A DNA stretch of 64,000 bases from Betaproteobacteria bacterium (GTDB taxonomy: Bacteria; Pseudomonadota; Gammaproteobacteria; Burkholderiales; Casimicrobiaceae), in assembly GCA_027492485.1 (NCBI GenBank), contig JAPUER010000003.1, positions 53,226 through 117,225 of the forward strand. The letters run 5' to 3'. The notes beneath the pieces are model-generated. The model made no database searches, was not told the origin of the DNA, and worked only from the letters and a program-made list of their open reading frames with translations. The translations under genes and the position numbers were made by a program. Shown here in pieces: positions 53,196-62,906 of the stretch (the stretch's first letter is position 1; each line of letters begins with the position of its first letter).

Positions 53196-55856
53196 ATGCC
53201 CAACCCTTCTTTCGGTGAAGCCTCCTGTACCGCCGCGGCCAGCGGCTTCGTGGAAGTGCGCGGCGCGCGCGAGCACAACCTCAAGGACGTGGACGTGGAC
53301 ATCCCGCGCAACGCGCTGGTGGTCTTCTCAGGCGTCTCCGGCTCGGGGAAATCCTCGCTCGCCTTCGGCACCATCTACGCCGAGGCGCAGCGGCGCTACT
53401 TCGAGTCGGTGGCCCCTTATGCCCGGCGGCTGATCGATCAGGCCGGCGTGCCTGACGTTGACGCCATCGACGGCCTGCCACCGGTCGTGGCGCTGCAGCA
53501 GCAGCGCGGCGCCAGCAACGCCCGGTCTTCGGTAGGCAGCGTCACCACGCTGTCCAGCCTGGTGCGGATGATGTACTCGCGCGCCGGCGCCTATCCCGCC
53601 CACCAGCCCATGCTGTACGCCGAGGACTTCTCGCCCAACACGCCGCAGGGCGCATGCCCCACCTGCCACGGCCTGGGCCATGTCTACGAGGTGACCGAGG
53701 CCATCATGGTGCCGGACCCCTCGCTCACCATCCGCGAGCGCGCCATCGCCTCCTGGCCCCCGGCCTGGCAGGGGCAGAACCTGCGCGACATCCTGGTCAG
53801 CATGGGCTACGACGTGGACCGGCCGTGGCGCGACCTGCCCAGGAAGGACCGCGACTGGATCCTGTTCACCGAGGACGCGCCCACGGTGCCGGTGTATGCC
53901 GGCTTCACGCCGGCCGAGACCCGCGCCGCCGTCAAAAGCCGGATGGAGCCCAGCTACATGGGTACCTTCACTGGTGCCCGGCGCTACGTGCTGCACACCT
54001 TTGCCAGCACGCAAAGCGCCTTGATGAGGAAGCGCGTGTCGCGCTTCATGGAGGGCAAGCTGTGCCCGACCTGCCACGGCAAGCGGCTCAGACCCGAGGC
54101 GCTGTCGGTCCGCTTTGCCGGCGTGGACATCGGCACCTTCATGCAGATGCCGCTGGACCAGTTGGCGACCTTGCTGGAGCCCATCGTCCAGGGTGACTTC
54201 AGCGCCCACGCCGCGGGGGCAGGCGCGGACAAGGAAGCGACCCGGCGTGACCGCGCCGAACGCGCGGCCACGGGTCGCGCGGTGCATGCGGTGTCACCCG
54301 ACGTGCGCCGCACTTCCGCGCTGTCGGAAGAAAAGCGGCTGGCCGCGCAGCGCCTGGCCGGCGGCGTGGTGGCGCGATTGCGCCAACTTCGTGGCTTGGG
54401 CCTGGGCTACCTCACGCTGGACCGCGCCACGCCCACGCTGTCGGCAGGCGAGCTGCAGCGCCTGCGACTGGCCACGCAATTGAGTTCGCTGCTGTTCGGT
54501 GTCGTCTACGTGCTCGACGAGCCTTCGGCGGGCCTGCACCCTGGCGACAGCCAGGCGCTGTACGACGCGCTCGACAGGCTGCGCGACGCCGGCAACTCCG
54601 TGTTCGTCGTCGAGCACGACCTGGAGCTGATGCGCCGCGCACAATGGCTGGTGGACGTGGGGCCGGACGCTGGCGAGCAGGGCGGCCGCGTGCTCTACAG
54701 CGGTGAGCCGGACGGCCTGCGCCAGGTCGCCGAGTCGCGCACGGCGCGCTACCTGTTCGACGAGATCCCGGCGCCCAGCAGCCGCGGGCGCGCCGCCAGC
54801 GGCTGGCTGGAACTGCAGGGCATCCAGCGCCACAACCTGCGCGGCGTGGATGCGCGCATCCCGCTGGGCGTGCTGACGGCCGTCACCGGCATCTCGGGCT
54901 CGGGCAAGTCCAGCCTGGTGGCGCAGGCGCTGCCGGAACTCGTGCTGCTGCACCTGGGCCACGAGCCCGAGGACGATGCCGCCGACACCACCGATAGCGC
55001 CGGCAGCGAGGGCGCGGCGGTGATGGAGACCACCGGCGGCCACCTGGCCGGTGATGTCCACGCCGTGCAGCGGCTGGTGCAGGTCGATCAAAAACCTATC
55101 GGGCGCACACCGCGCTCCAACCTGGCCACCTACACCGGCCTGTTCGACCCCGTGCGCAAGCTGTTTGCTGCCACGCCCGACGCGCGCCGCCGCCGCTTCG
55201 ACGCCGGACGGTTCTCGTTCAACGTGGCCAAGGGGCGCTGCGAGACCTGCGAGGGCGAAGGCTTCGTCAGCGTGGAACTGCTGTTCATGCCCAGCGTCTA
55301 CGCGCCGTGCCCGACCTGCCATGGCGACCGCTACAACGAGGCCACGCTGAAGGTGCAATGGAACGGCCGCAACATCGCCGAAGTGCTGCGCATGACCGTG
55401 GACGAGGCCCGCGACTTCTTTGCCGCCGAGGACGCGGTGGCGCGGCCGCTGCAACTGCTGCGCGAGATCGGGCTGGGCTATCTGCGCCTGGGCCAGCCTG
55501 CTACCGAGTTGTCGGGCGGCGAGGCGCAGCGCATCAAGCTGGCCACCGAACTACAGCGCAGCCAGCGCGGCCGCAGCCTGTACGTGCTGGACGAGCCCAC
55601 CACAGGGCTGCATGCGTCAGACGCCGACCGGCTGCTGGTGCAGTTGCAGCGCCTGGTGGATGCCGGCAACACCGTGGTGATGATCGAGCACGACATGCGC
55701 GCGGTGGCGCAGGCCGACTGGGTGATCGACGTCGGGCCGGGAGCGGGCGCCGAAGGTGGCCGGATCGTGGCGACGGGTTCCCCTGCGCAGGTGGCCCGGG
55801 CGGCCGGCAGCCGCACCGCGCCGTTTCTGGCGCAGGAGTTGGCGCGGGCGAAGTAA
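53196..55856 (+). CDS. uvrA: UvrA-like ABC protein lacking the UvrB-binding domain (UvrA2 class)
   Basis: 886 residues, shorter than the ~940 of UvrA. Two ABC modules with Walker A GVSGSGKSS (46-54) and GISGSGKSS, signature LSGGEAQRIKLATE, and Zn sites CPTCHGLG, CPTCHGKRL and CETCEGEG...CPTCHGD. After MMYSRAGAYPAHQPM it passes straight to FSPNTPQGACPTCHG, so the YCP... UvrB-interaction region of canonical UvrA is missing. In the first module the signature is altered (LSAGELQRLRLATQ). Last gene of the operon. It may act on crosslinked DNA independently of UvrB. Confidence 0.94.
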   Translation: MPNPSFGEASCTAAASGFVEVRGAREHNLKDVDVDIPRNALVVFSGVSGSGKSSLAFGTIYAEAQRRYFESVAPYARRLIDQAGVPDVDAIDGLPPVVALQQQRGASNARSSVGSVTTLSSLVRMMYSRAGAYPAHQPMLYAEDFSPNTPQGACPTCHGLGHVYEVTEAIMVPDPSLTIRERAIASWPPAWQGQNLRDILVSMGYDVDRPWRDLPRKDRDWILFTEDAPTVPVYAGFTPAETRAAVKSRMEPSYMGTFTGARRYVLHTFASTQSALMRKRVSRFMEGKLCPTCHGKRLRPEALSVRFAGVDIGTFMQMPLDQLATLLEPIVQGDFSAHAAGAGADKEATRRDRAERAATGRAVHAVSPDVRRTSALSEEKRLAAQRLAGGVVARLRQLRGLGLGYLTLDRATPTLSAGELQRLRLATQLSSLLFGVVYVLDEPSAGLHPGDSQALYDALDRLRDAGNSVFVVEHDLELMRRAQWLVDVGPDAGEQGGRVLYSGEPDGLRQVAESRTARYLFDEIPAPSSRGRAASGWLELQGIQRHNLRGVDARIPLGVLTAVTGISGSGKSSLVAQALPELVLLHLGHEPEDDAADTTDSAGSEGAAVMETTGGHLAGDVHAVQRLVQVDQKPIGRTPRSNLATYTGLFDPVRKLFAATPDARRRRFDAGRFSFNVAKGRCETCEGEGFVSVELLFMPSVYAPCPTCHGDRYNEATLKVQWNGRNIAEVLRMTVDEARDFFAAEDAVARPLQLLREIGLGYLRLGQPATELSGGEAQRIKLATELQRSQRGRSLYVLDEPTTGLHASDADRLLVQLQRLVDAGNTVVMIEHDMRAVAQADWVIDVGPGAGAEGGRIVATGSPAQVARAAGSRTAPFLAQELARAK

Positions 55857-55920
55857 CGCACCTTACCAAGTATTGGTGATTGGCGGCATCGGCCGAGCGC
55901 GATCCATTGCCTGTACCCCG

Positions 55921-56949
55921 TCAGGGTGCGGCGTAAACCTCTTTGTCCCACTTGGCCAGCAGGCGTTTGCGTTCTGCGGCGTCGCCGTACTTGCCGAAGT
56001 CGTAGTTGATCAGTTTTACGTCGGCGATCTTGACCGCCAGCGCCGGCGTCGGCGTATTGCGGTTCGACATCGTCTGATAGTTTTTGGTGTCGGCGGCGAG
56101 CTTTTGCGATGCCGGCGAGAGCGCCCAGTCGTAGAACTTCCTTGCGTTGTCGGCGTTACGCGCGTTCTTGACGATACTCATCGATGCCACCTGATAGCCG
56201 GTGCCTTCGCAGGGGGCAACGACGGTGACCGGAAATCCGGCCGCAATATCCGGGCTGGCATCGTCGAGAAAGGTGACGCCGATGCCGGTCTCGCCGCGTG
56301 CCGCCGCCTTGATCGCGCCAATGCCGGTGCGCGGGTAATTGTTGGTGTTTTTGTGCAGGCCACGCAGCAGGTCGAAGGCCTTGTTTTCACCGAACAGTTG
56401 CACCAGGGTGGCGATCGTCATGTACGCGGTGCCGGAGGCGTTCGGATTGGCCATCTGCACCTCGTTGCGGTATTCGGGCTTGGCGAGGTCGGCCCAGCAT
56501 TTCGGTGCGGCAACGCCTTTCTTGCCCAGCACGTCGCGGTTGTAACCGAAGCCCAGTACGCCGGCGAACAGGCCGACGGTGCGAAACTTCGCGCGCTCCG
56601 CCTGGTTGCGCGCCCAGTCGTGCAATTGGGGTAGCAATGGCGAGCGGTAGGCTTCGGTGACGTCCTGCTCGGCGGCCTGCAAATGGGCGTCGCCGGTGCC
56701 GGCATACCAGACGTCGTACTTGGGGTTGGCCTTTTCGGCGACCAATTGCGCCAGCGCTTCACCCGCCGCCTTCTGCGTCAGATTGACCTTGATGCCGGTG
56801 TCGCGCTGGTATTGGCCGACGACGGCCTCGCACCACGCGATGGGGACGGAGCACATCACATTGACCTGATCCTGTGCATTCGCCGCCGCAGGCAGGGCGA
56901 CCGCCAGCGCCAGCAGCGATCCGCGCAGCGCAGCCGAAACGTGTTTCAT
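55921..56949 (-). CDS. ABC transporter periplasmic binding protein, Fe3+/FbpA-like
   Basis: 342 residues. Signal peptide with cleavage after ANA (residue 25). VNVMCSVPIAWCEAVVGQYQRDTGIKVNL and PKYDVWYAGTGDAHLQAA fit the FbpA/AfuA and phosphonate-type family 1 binding proteins. A perfect AAGGAGGT precedes the ATG. No permease or ATPase gene adjoins, so it is an orphan receptor. The ligand (Fe3+, thiamin-like or sulfonate) cannot be decided. Confidence 0.85.
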   Translation of the reverse strand: MKHVSAALRGSLLALAVALPAAANAQDQVNVMCSVPIAWCEAVVGQYQRDTGIKVNLTQKAAGEALAQLVAEKANPKYDVWYAGTGDAHLQAAEQDVTEAYRSPLLPQLHDWARNQAERAKFRTVGLFAGVLGFGYNRDVLGKKGVAAPKCWADLAKPEYRNEVQMANPNASGTAYMTIATLVQLFGENKAFDLLRGLHKNTNNYPRTGIGAIKAAARGETGIGVTFLDDASPDIAAGFPVTVVAPCEGTGYQVASMSIVKNARNADNARKFYDWALSPASQKLAADTKNYQTMSNRNTPTPALAVKIADVKLINYDFGKYGDAAERKRLLAKWDKEVYAAP

Positions 56950-57159
56950 GGCAACCTCCTTGTTGGCGCGACGCCTTTGCCTTGTTGCTTTGCGTCGCGG
57001 CTATCGTGTGGCTGGCAGTCTAGCGCTTGCCATCGCCGCCGCACGGCGGGCATTTCACCGGGGGTTCGTTGCGACGGCGCCCGCTTTGCCCGGCAGCGGA
57101 GACAGCCGTGGCCGACGCACACCATCGCTGCGGCTACGATTGCCGCTTTGGAGCCAACC

Positions 57160-57870
57160 ATGTCCGACGACGCCATCGCACCCCCCACGCCTGCTACACC
57201 CGCCGCAGCGGCTTCGCAAGTGCCGTTCTGGGATCGCGCGGCGCAAGGCAAGGTGTTCGCGCATCCGCTCGATGGCGAGCGCTTTCGCCGCATGGTGCCG
57301 GCCGCTGCCGCCGTGCTCGACTACGGCTGCGGCCAGGGCCGGTTATGCGGCGAACTGGCGCAACAGGGCTATCGCCACCTGATCGGCGTCGATTCCTCCG
57401 GCGCGATGATCGCCGCGGCGCAGCGCGCGCACCCCGGCATCGATTTTCGTGTCGTCGACGGCGCGCTGCTGCCGTTTGCCGACGGGCAATTCGACGCCAT
57501 TTTGTTGTTCGCCGTGCTGACCTGCATTGCCAGCGATCGCGCGCAGCGGCAACTGCTGGCCGGGCTGCGGCGCGTGCTGCGGCCGGGCGGGCTGCTGCTG
57601 GTCAGCGACTATCCGCTGCAGACGGATGCCCGCAATGTGGCCCGCTACGAGGCGTTTGCGCGCGAGACCGAAAGCGGCGCGACCGTCGCCATCGACGCGC
57701 CCCCCTATGGCAGCTTTCGCCTGCCCGATGGCGGTCTGGTGCGGCATCACACCGGGCAATGGTTTGCCGCGCTGTTCGCCGATTTCACGGTGATCGACCG
57801 GGTTTCGTTCGACGCCGTCACGATGAACGGCAACCCGGCACGCATCGAGCAGTGGTGGCTGCGCGCCTGA
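57160..57870 (+). CDS. class I SAM-dependent methyltransferase
   Basis: 236 residues. SAM-binding motif I VLDYGCGQGRLCGEL (52-66), acidic loop GVDSSGAM, and RRVLRPGGLLLVSDYPL as later motif. The fold is that of Methyltransf_11/25. The substrate is unknown. The start at 57160 is supported by TTTGGAG. It is divergent from the binding-protein gene and converges with dusA 12 bp later. Confidence 0.85.
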   Translation: MSDDAIAPPTPATPAAAASQVPFWDRAAQGKVFAHPLDGERFRRMVPAAAAVLDYGCGQGRLCGELAQQGYRHLIGVDSSGAMIAAAQRAHPGIDFRVVDGALLPFADGQFDAILLFAVLTCIASDRAQRQLLAGLRRVLRPGGLLLVSDYPLQTDARNVARYEAFARETESGATVAIDAPPYGSFRLPDGGLVRHHTGQWFAALFADFTVIDRVSFDAVTMNGNPARIEQWWLRA

Positions 57871-57882
57871 GCCGGCAGGCGG

Positions 57883-58956
57883 CTAACCGCTTAGCGCATC
57901 GAGCAGCGGCTGCCGGTGATCGTCGTAGGCGTCGCCGTTGCTTTGATAGGGCATCGCGCGGCGCAGCAGCGCCGGGTCGTTGTCGTTGAGCAGATGCGGG
58001 TCGGACAGCATCCGCCGCCACGCCTTGCCGCCGACCTGACCGCTATACAGCCCGAGCAGGTGACGACTGACGTCGCGCACGCGGGTGTGGAATGGCTGTT
58101 CGCGCGTTGCGGCAATCTCGCCGGCGAGGTAGTCGATCATCCGCGCCACGACCTGTTCGCGCGAGGGCAGCGGGGTGCCGTACAGCGCGTGTTCGGCCTG
58201 CGCCAGCACGTAGCTGTCGTGATAGGCCGCGCGGCCGAGCATGACGCCGTGCGGCGCCGTTGCGGCCGGCTCATCGAGCAGGTCGCGGCACTGCTGCGCG
58301 CTGGCGATGCCGCCGTTGAGCACGAAGACCAGCGCCGGAAAGTCCGCGCGCAACCGGCGCACCACGTCATAGCGCAGCGGCGGCACTTCGCGATTCTCTT
58401 TCGGGCTTAGACCCTTGAGCACCGCATTGCGGGCGTGCACGATGAATACGCGACAGCCGGCGTCGGCGACGGTGCCGACGAAGTCGCGGACGAAACCGTA
58501 GCTCTCGTTGTAGTCGAGCCCGATGCGGTGTTTCACGGTCACCGGCACCTGCGCCGGCACGGCGTCGATCATGGCTTTCACGCAGTCGGCGACCAGTTGC
58601 GGCTCCGCCATCAGGCAGGCGCCGAAGGCACCGCGCTGCACCCGCTCGCTCGGGCAGCCGCAATTGAGGTTGATCTCGTCGTAGCCCCAGTCGACGCCGG
58701 TCTTCGCGGCGCGCGCCAGATCGTCGCGTTCGCTGCCGCCGAGCTGCAGCGCCACCGGATGCTCCACCGCGGTGAACAGCAGATGGCGGCGGTGCTGTTC
58801 GGCGTTGCCATAGATCAGCGGGCCGGTGGTCACCATCTCGGTGTACAGGCGGGCATGCGGCGCCAGGTGGCGGAACAGCACGCGACAATGGCGGTCGCTC
58901 CAGTCCATCATCGGCGCCGTGCAAAGGCGCCAGTCGTTCGGGTTTGCCAGGTTCAC
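57883..58956 (-). CDS. dusA: tRNA-dihydrouridine(20/20a) synthase DusA
   Basis: 357 residues. FMN-dependent TIM barrel beginning CTAPMMDWSDRHCR, with NLNCGCPSERVQRGAFGACLM containing catalytic Cys114. HARNAVLKGLSPKENREVPPLRYDVV is the DusA-specific loop. The enzyme reduces U20/U20a in tRNA D-loops. The length and termini match DusA rather than DusB or DusC. Confidence 0.96.
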   Translation of the reverse strand: MNLANPNDWRLCTAPMMDWSDRHCRVLFRHLAPHARLYTEMVTTGPLIYGNAEQHRRHLLFTAVEHPVALQLGGSERDDLARAAKTGVDWGYDEINLNCGCPSERVQRGAFGACLMAEPQLVADCVKAMIDAVPAQVPVTVKHRIGLDYNESYGFVRDFVGTVADAGCRVFIVHARNAVLKGLSPKENREVPPLRYDVVRRLRADFPALVFVLNGGIASAQQCRDLLDEPAATAPHGVMLGRAAYHDSYVLAQAEHALYGTPLPSREQVVARMIDYLAGEIAATREQPFHTRVRDVSRHLLGLYSGQVGGKAWRRMLSDPHLLNDNDPALLRRAMPYQSNGDAYDDHRQPLLDALSG

Positions 58957-59065
58957 GCGGGGCGGGTCAAAATCGGATGCGGTATTTTCGCAGTGGTCGC
59001 CGGCTCGCGCGTGCAGGTCGGACGCGAGGCGCGCGGCGGTGCGGAATTCGACTCGTCCTGTCGTA

Positions 59066-59192
59066 ATGGCTTTTTGGTGAAAGCCTTATTCAATAATGGC
59101 GCATGGCGTAAAAATGGCAATAGTCGACTTTTGATCAAATCGGGTCCGCTGCCCAGTATAAACAAGGTTTTCAGTAAAAAGATGATGGCCGG
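59066..59192. repeat. dispersed intergenic element, copy D (+ orientation)
   Basis: Left end AATGGCTTTTTGGTGAAAGC, centre AATAGTCGACTTTTGATCAA, right end CAGTAAAAAGATGATGGCCG (59172-59191). Its complement aligns with copies A and B. It ends seven bases before the start codon of the DNA glycosylase gene, so its right end provides the ribosome-binding region of that gene. Confidence 0.72.
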
Positions 59193-59198
59193 AATTGA

Positions 59199-59732
59199 AT
59201 GAAAAGTCCGCGCTCGCCGACACCGGCCGCTGCATCGCAGGTGGTCAGCTTTCCGCCGATCGCGCGGCCCGATGCCCGGGTGCTGATCCTTGGCAGCATG
59301 CCCGGCGCGGCGTCGCTGGCGGCGGGGCAGTATTACGCCCATCCGCGCAATGCCTTCTGGCCGATCATGGGCGAGCTGCTGGGGTTCGATCCCGCCGCGC
59401 CGTATGCGCAGCGCACCCAGGCGCTGGGCGACGCCGGCATTGCCTTGTGGGATGCGCTGCGATCCTGCGTGCGGCCGGGCAGCCTCGATGCCGCCATCGA
59501 GCAGGCAACGATGGTCGGCAACGACTTCTCCGGGCTCTTCGCCCGCTGCCCGCAGATCGGCCACATCTATTGCAACGGCGCCGCCGCCGAGCGCTGCTTC
59601 CGGCGCGTCGTGCTGCCGGCGCTAGCGGGTCCGGCGCTGCCGCTGACCCGGCTGCCGTCGACCAGTCCGGCGCACGCCGGCCGGTCCTTCGCGCAGAAGC
59701 TCGCCGACTGGCGCGTGGTGGTGCCGCGCTGA
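59199..59732 (+). CDS. uracil/hypoxanthine-DNA glycosylase (UDG superfamily family 6, HDG)
   Basis: 177 residues. Motif LGSMPGAASLAAGQYYAHPRNAFWP (31-55) and the later RLPSTSPAHAG are the family 6 HDG pattern. The enzyme removes deaminated bases (hypoxanthine, possibly uracil) in DNA. The start at 59199 has a purine-poor upstream provided by the dispersed element. Standing alone; no obvious operon partner. Confidence 0.9.
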   Translation: MKSPRSPTPAAASQVVSFPPIARPDARVLILGSMPGAASLAAGQYYAHPRNAFWPIMGELLGFDPAAPYAQRTQALGDAGIALWDALRSCVRPGSLDAAIEQATMVGNDFSGLFARCPQIGHIYCNGAAAERCFRRVVLPALAGPALPLTRLPSTSPAHAGRSFAQKLADWRVVVPR

Positions 59733-59813
59733 GCGCTCGACGATGCACCGGCGGCCGGCGCCGGCGTCGATAATTGCGCAAACCCCGCAATCTCGGGCCA
59801 AGGAGGCAAATCG

Positions 59814-60791
59814 ATGAATCCCGGCAACACGGCGCGCGCCGCACTGGCGCTCGCAATCGGCATACCCGTCCTGTTCGGCAGCGCCACCGCGCTGGCGCAG
59901 TCCTATCCCAGCAAACCGATCACCATGATCGTGCCGTGGCCGGCCGGCGGCTCGACCGACCGCCACCTGCGCACGCTGGCCGAACTCGCCGGCAAGCATC
60001 TCGGCCAGAGCATCGTGGTGCAGAACCAGCCGGGCGGTGGCGGCACGCTGGGGCCGGGCAACATGGCGCTGGCGGCCAAGGCGGACGGCTACACCATCGC
60101 GCAATACCCGATGGGCATGCTGCGCATTCCACACATGCAGAAGACGATGTGGCATCCGCTCAACGACTTCAGCTTCATCATCGGCGTTTCCGGCTACACC
60201 TTCGGCTTTGTGGTGAAGAGCGATTCGCCGTACAAATCGTTCAGCGAATACCTCGACGCCGCACGCAAGGCGCCGGGCAAGATCGACTACGGCTCCACCG
60301 GCACCGGCACCTCGCCGCACCTGTTGCTGGAGGAACTGGCGAGCGAAGCGAAATTGCAGCTCAACCACGTGCCGTTCAAGGGCAATGCCGATCTGATGGC
60401 CGCGCTGCTCGGCGGCCATGTGATGGCCGGCAGCGATGCCAGCGGCTGGGACAAATACGTCGACGGCGGCCAGATGCGACTGCTCGCCACCTTTGGCGAA
60501 AAGCGCACCAAGCGCTGGCCCAATGTGCCGACGGCGAAGGATCTCGGCTACAACGTGATCGGCAATTCGCCTTATGGCCTGGTCGGCCCCAAGGGCATGG
60601 ACCCGGCGGTGATGAAGACGCTGCACGATGCCTTCAAGAAGGCGATGGAGGAGCCGAAGCACCTCGAAGTGCTCGACCAACTCAACCAGGATCTCTGGTA
60701 TCGCAGCGGTGAGGACTACGCGAAGTGGGCACGCGAGACCTTCGCCAAGGACAAGCTGCTGATCGAGCGACTGGGGCTGGCGGCGAAGTAG
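59814..60791 (+). CDS. Bug-family (tripartite tricarboxylate-type) binding protein
   Basis: 325 residues. Signal peptide ending LAQ, mature start SYPSKPITMIVPWPAGGSTDRHLRTLA and VVQNQPGGGGTLGPGNMALAAKADGYT, all Bug landmarks. The Gly-rich loop and VPTAKDLGYN complete the pattern. It binds small carboxylates in the periplasm. There are no TctA/TctB permease genes here; orphan Bug genes are typical of Burkholderiales. An AAGGAGG (59800-59806) precedes it. Confidence 0.93.
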   Translation: MNPGNTARAALALAIGIPVLFGSATALAQSYPSKPITMIVPWPAGGSTDRHLRTLAELAGKHLGQSIVVQNQPGGGGTLGPGNMALAAKADGYTIAQYPMGMLRIPHMQKTMWHPLNDFSFIIGVSGYTFGFVVKSDSPYKSFSEYLDAARKAPGKIDYGSTGTGTSPHLLLEELASEAKLQLNHVPFKGNADLMAALLGGHVMAGSDASGWDKYVDGGQMRLLATFGEKRTKRWPNVPTAKDLGYNVIGNSPYGLVGPKGMDPAVMKTLHDAFKKAMEEPKHLEVLDQLNQDLWYRSGEDYAKWARETFAKDKLLIERLGLAAK

Positions 60792-60832
60792 GGCGAGGCG
60801 CCAGCGCTCAGGCCACGGACGCGCGGGGGCGC

Positions 60833-61603
60833 TCAGGCCACCCGCTTGAAATCCGGCGCCCGCTTTTCGGCGAAGGCGCGGAAGGCTTCGGCGGCTTCCG
60901 GGCTTTGCAGGCGCTCGGCGAACACGGCGCTCTCGCGATCCATCGTCTGCGCGATCAGGGCCGCGTCGCGCATCAGGCGCTTGGTCGCGCGCAAGGCGCC
61001 GATCGGCTTCTCCGCCAGCGTGTGCGCCACAGCGAGCGCCTTGGCGTGCAACGCTTCCGGCGCCACCAGATGCCGCGCCAGGCCCCATTCGACGGCGGTT
61101 TTGCCGTCCACCGGTTCACCCAGCGCGAACAGGCTATAGGCGCGCGCATAGCCGATGCGCGCCTGCATGAGCAGGCTCGACGCCGCCTCCGGCACCAGCG
61201 CCAGATTGACGAACGGTGTGGTCAGCCGCGCCTGTTCGGTCACGCAGACCACGTCGCAGTGCAGCAGCATGGTGGTGCCGACGCCGACGGCGAGACCATG
61301 CACGGCGGCGACGATCGGTTTGTCGGCGGCGGCGAGCCCGTGCAGGAAACGGCTGACGTGGCGTTCGGCCGGACCGGCGCCCGCCGAAATGGCAGCGAAA
61401 TCGCCGAGATCGTTGCCGGCGGTAAAGCAGTCGCTCGAACTGCGCAGCAGCACGCAGCGGATGGCCGCATCGTCGTGCGCGCGCTGCAGGCCGTCGGCGA
61501 GCGCACCGTACATCGCGTTGGTCAGCGCGTTTTTCTTGTCCGGGCGGTTGAGCGTCAGGGTCAGGATAGGCCCGTCGATGCTGGTGACGACGTGATCGGT
61601 CAT
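60833..61603 (-). CDS. enoyl-CoA hydratase/isomerase family protein
   Basis: 256 residues from ATG 61603, with GAGGAG upstream. Crotonase fold: LTLTLNRPDKKNALTNAMY, TAGNDLGDF, oxyanion-hole HGLAVGVGTTMLLHCDVV and LVPEAASSLL. The second catalytic Glu region reads VPEAAS in the isomerase-like manner, so an isomerase role is as likely as hydratase. Divergent from benE. Confidence 0.9.
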   Translation of the reverse strand: MTDHVVTSIDGPILTLTLNRPDKKNALTNAMYGALADGLQRAHDDAAIRCVLLRSSSDCFTAGNDLGDFAAISAGAGPAERHVSRFLHGLAAADKPIVAAVHGLAVGVGTTMLLHCDVVCVTEQARLTTPFVNLALVPEAASSLLMQARIGYARAYSLFALGEPVDGKTAVEWGLARHLVAPEALHAKALAVAHTLAEKPIGALRATKRLMRDAALIAQTMDRESAVFAERLQSPEAAEAFRAFAEKRAPDFKRVA

Positions 61604-61733
61604 GGTGCAGTTCTCCTCTGCGGCGAAGAATACCGCGCGCCGCGAGGTCCCCATTAAAGTGCCGCCTCCAAACGCGCCGCGCCGGCGGCCGGCGCGTCTG
61701 CAACAATCGGGGCGAGACTTCGATTTCACGGCC

Positions 61734-62906
61734 ATGAATTTCTTCCGCGACTTGTCCCTGTCCGCCGTCGTCACCGGCTTTGTGGTGGTTCTCGTCGGCT
61801 TCACCAGCACCGGCGCGCTGGTGTTTCAGGCGGCGCAGTCGCTCGGTGCCACGCAGGCGCAGATCAACTCGTGGATGTGGGCGCTGGGCCTGGGTATGGG
61901 GCTGGCGACCATCCTGCCGTCGCTCTACTACAAAAAACCGGTGGTCGCGGCGTGGTCCACGCCCGGCGCGGCGCTGATCGCCACCAGCGCGACGGGCGTG
62001 ACGGGCCTGACGATGGCGCAGGCGATCGGCGCCTTCGTCGTCTGCGCCGCACTGATCGTCGTGGCCGGCGCGACGCGGCTGTTCGAGCGGTTGATGAACC
62101 GCATTCCGGTGGCGATTGCTTCGGCGATGCTGGCCGGCGTGCTACTGCGCTTCGGCATCGAAGCCTTCGTTGGCGTGAAGACAGCGCCGCTGCTGGTGCT
62201 GGCGATGTTCGCCGCGCACCTGCTCGGCAAGCGTTTCTGGCCGCGCTATGGTGTGGTCGGCGTACTCGCGGTGGGCGTGATCGGTGCGCTGACGACCGAG
62301 TCGCTCAAATGGGCCGCAGTCAGCGTGCAATGGGCGACACCGGTCTGGGTGACGCCGGAGTTCTCGCTGCCGGCGATCATCGGTCTCGCGCTGCCGCTGT
62401 TTCTGGTGACCATGGCGTCGCAGAACATGCCTGGCGTGGCGGTGATGCGTGCCTCGGGCTACGACACGCCGGTGTCGCCGGTAATCACCACGACCGGCGT
62501 CATCAACCTGATCTTCGCTCCGTTCGGTGGTTACACGTTGAACCTCGCGGCGATCACCGCCGCCATCGCGATGGGCCCGGAGGCGCACGAGGACCGCGAC
62601 AAGCGCTACACCGCCGCGGTGATGGCCGGCGTGTTCTATTGCCTGATCGGGCTGGTCGGTGCCATCGTCGGCGGCCTGTTCGCGGCGTTTCCGAAAGAGC
62701 TGATCATCGCGCTCGCCGGCCTGGCGCTGATGGGCACTATCGGTAACGGCCTCGCCGCCGCCACAAAGGAGGAGAGCGGCCGCGAGGCGGCCATCATCAC
62801 TTTCCTCGTCACCGCGTCCGGCGTCTCGCTCGCTGGCATAGGCAGTGCATTCTGGGGGCTGGTGGCCGGGGTGTTGGCGATGCTGGTGTTGCAGTGGCGG
62901 AAGTAG
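61734..62906 (+). CDS. benE: benzoate/H+ symporter BenE family transporter
   Basis: 390 residues and about 12 membrane helices. GFVVVLVGFTSTGALVFQAA, AWSTPGAALIAT and FLVTMASQNMPGVAVMRASGY are BenE landmarks. The family couples H+ to uptake of benzoate. No benzoate dioxygenase genes are in the window, so the substrate should be treated as aromatic or other carboxylate. The stop overlaps the first possible start of ureD by 13 bp. Confidence 0.9.
   Translation: MNFFRDLSLSAVVTGFVVVLVGFTSTGALVFQAAQSLGATQAQINSWMWALGLGMGLATILPSLYYKKPVVAAWSTPGAALIATSATGVTGLTMAQAIGAFVVCAALIVVAGATRLFERLMNRIPVAIASAMLAGVLLRFGIEAFVGVKTAPLLVLAMFAAHLLGKRFWPRYGVVGVLAVGVIGALTTESLKWAAVSVQWATPVWVTPEFSLPAIIGLALPLFLVTMASQNMPGVAVMRASGYDTPVSPVITTTGVINLIFAPFGGYTLNLAAITAAIAMGPEAHEDRDKRYTAAVMAGVFYCLIGLVGAIVGGLFAAFPKELIIALAGLALMGTIGNGLAAATKEESGREAAIITFLVTASGVSLAGIGSAFWGLVAGVLAMLVLQWRK

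Noticed and set aside
55857-55925. Candidate att site repeating the tRNA-Lys 3' end after uvrA
   Set aside because: Only a few scattered matches (TACC, GGCGGC); no run long enough to be a direct repeat.
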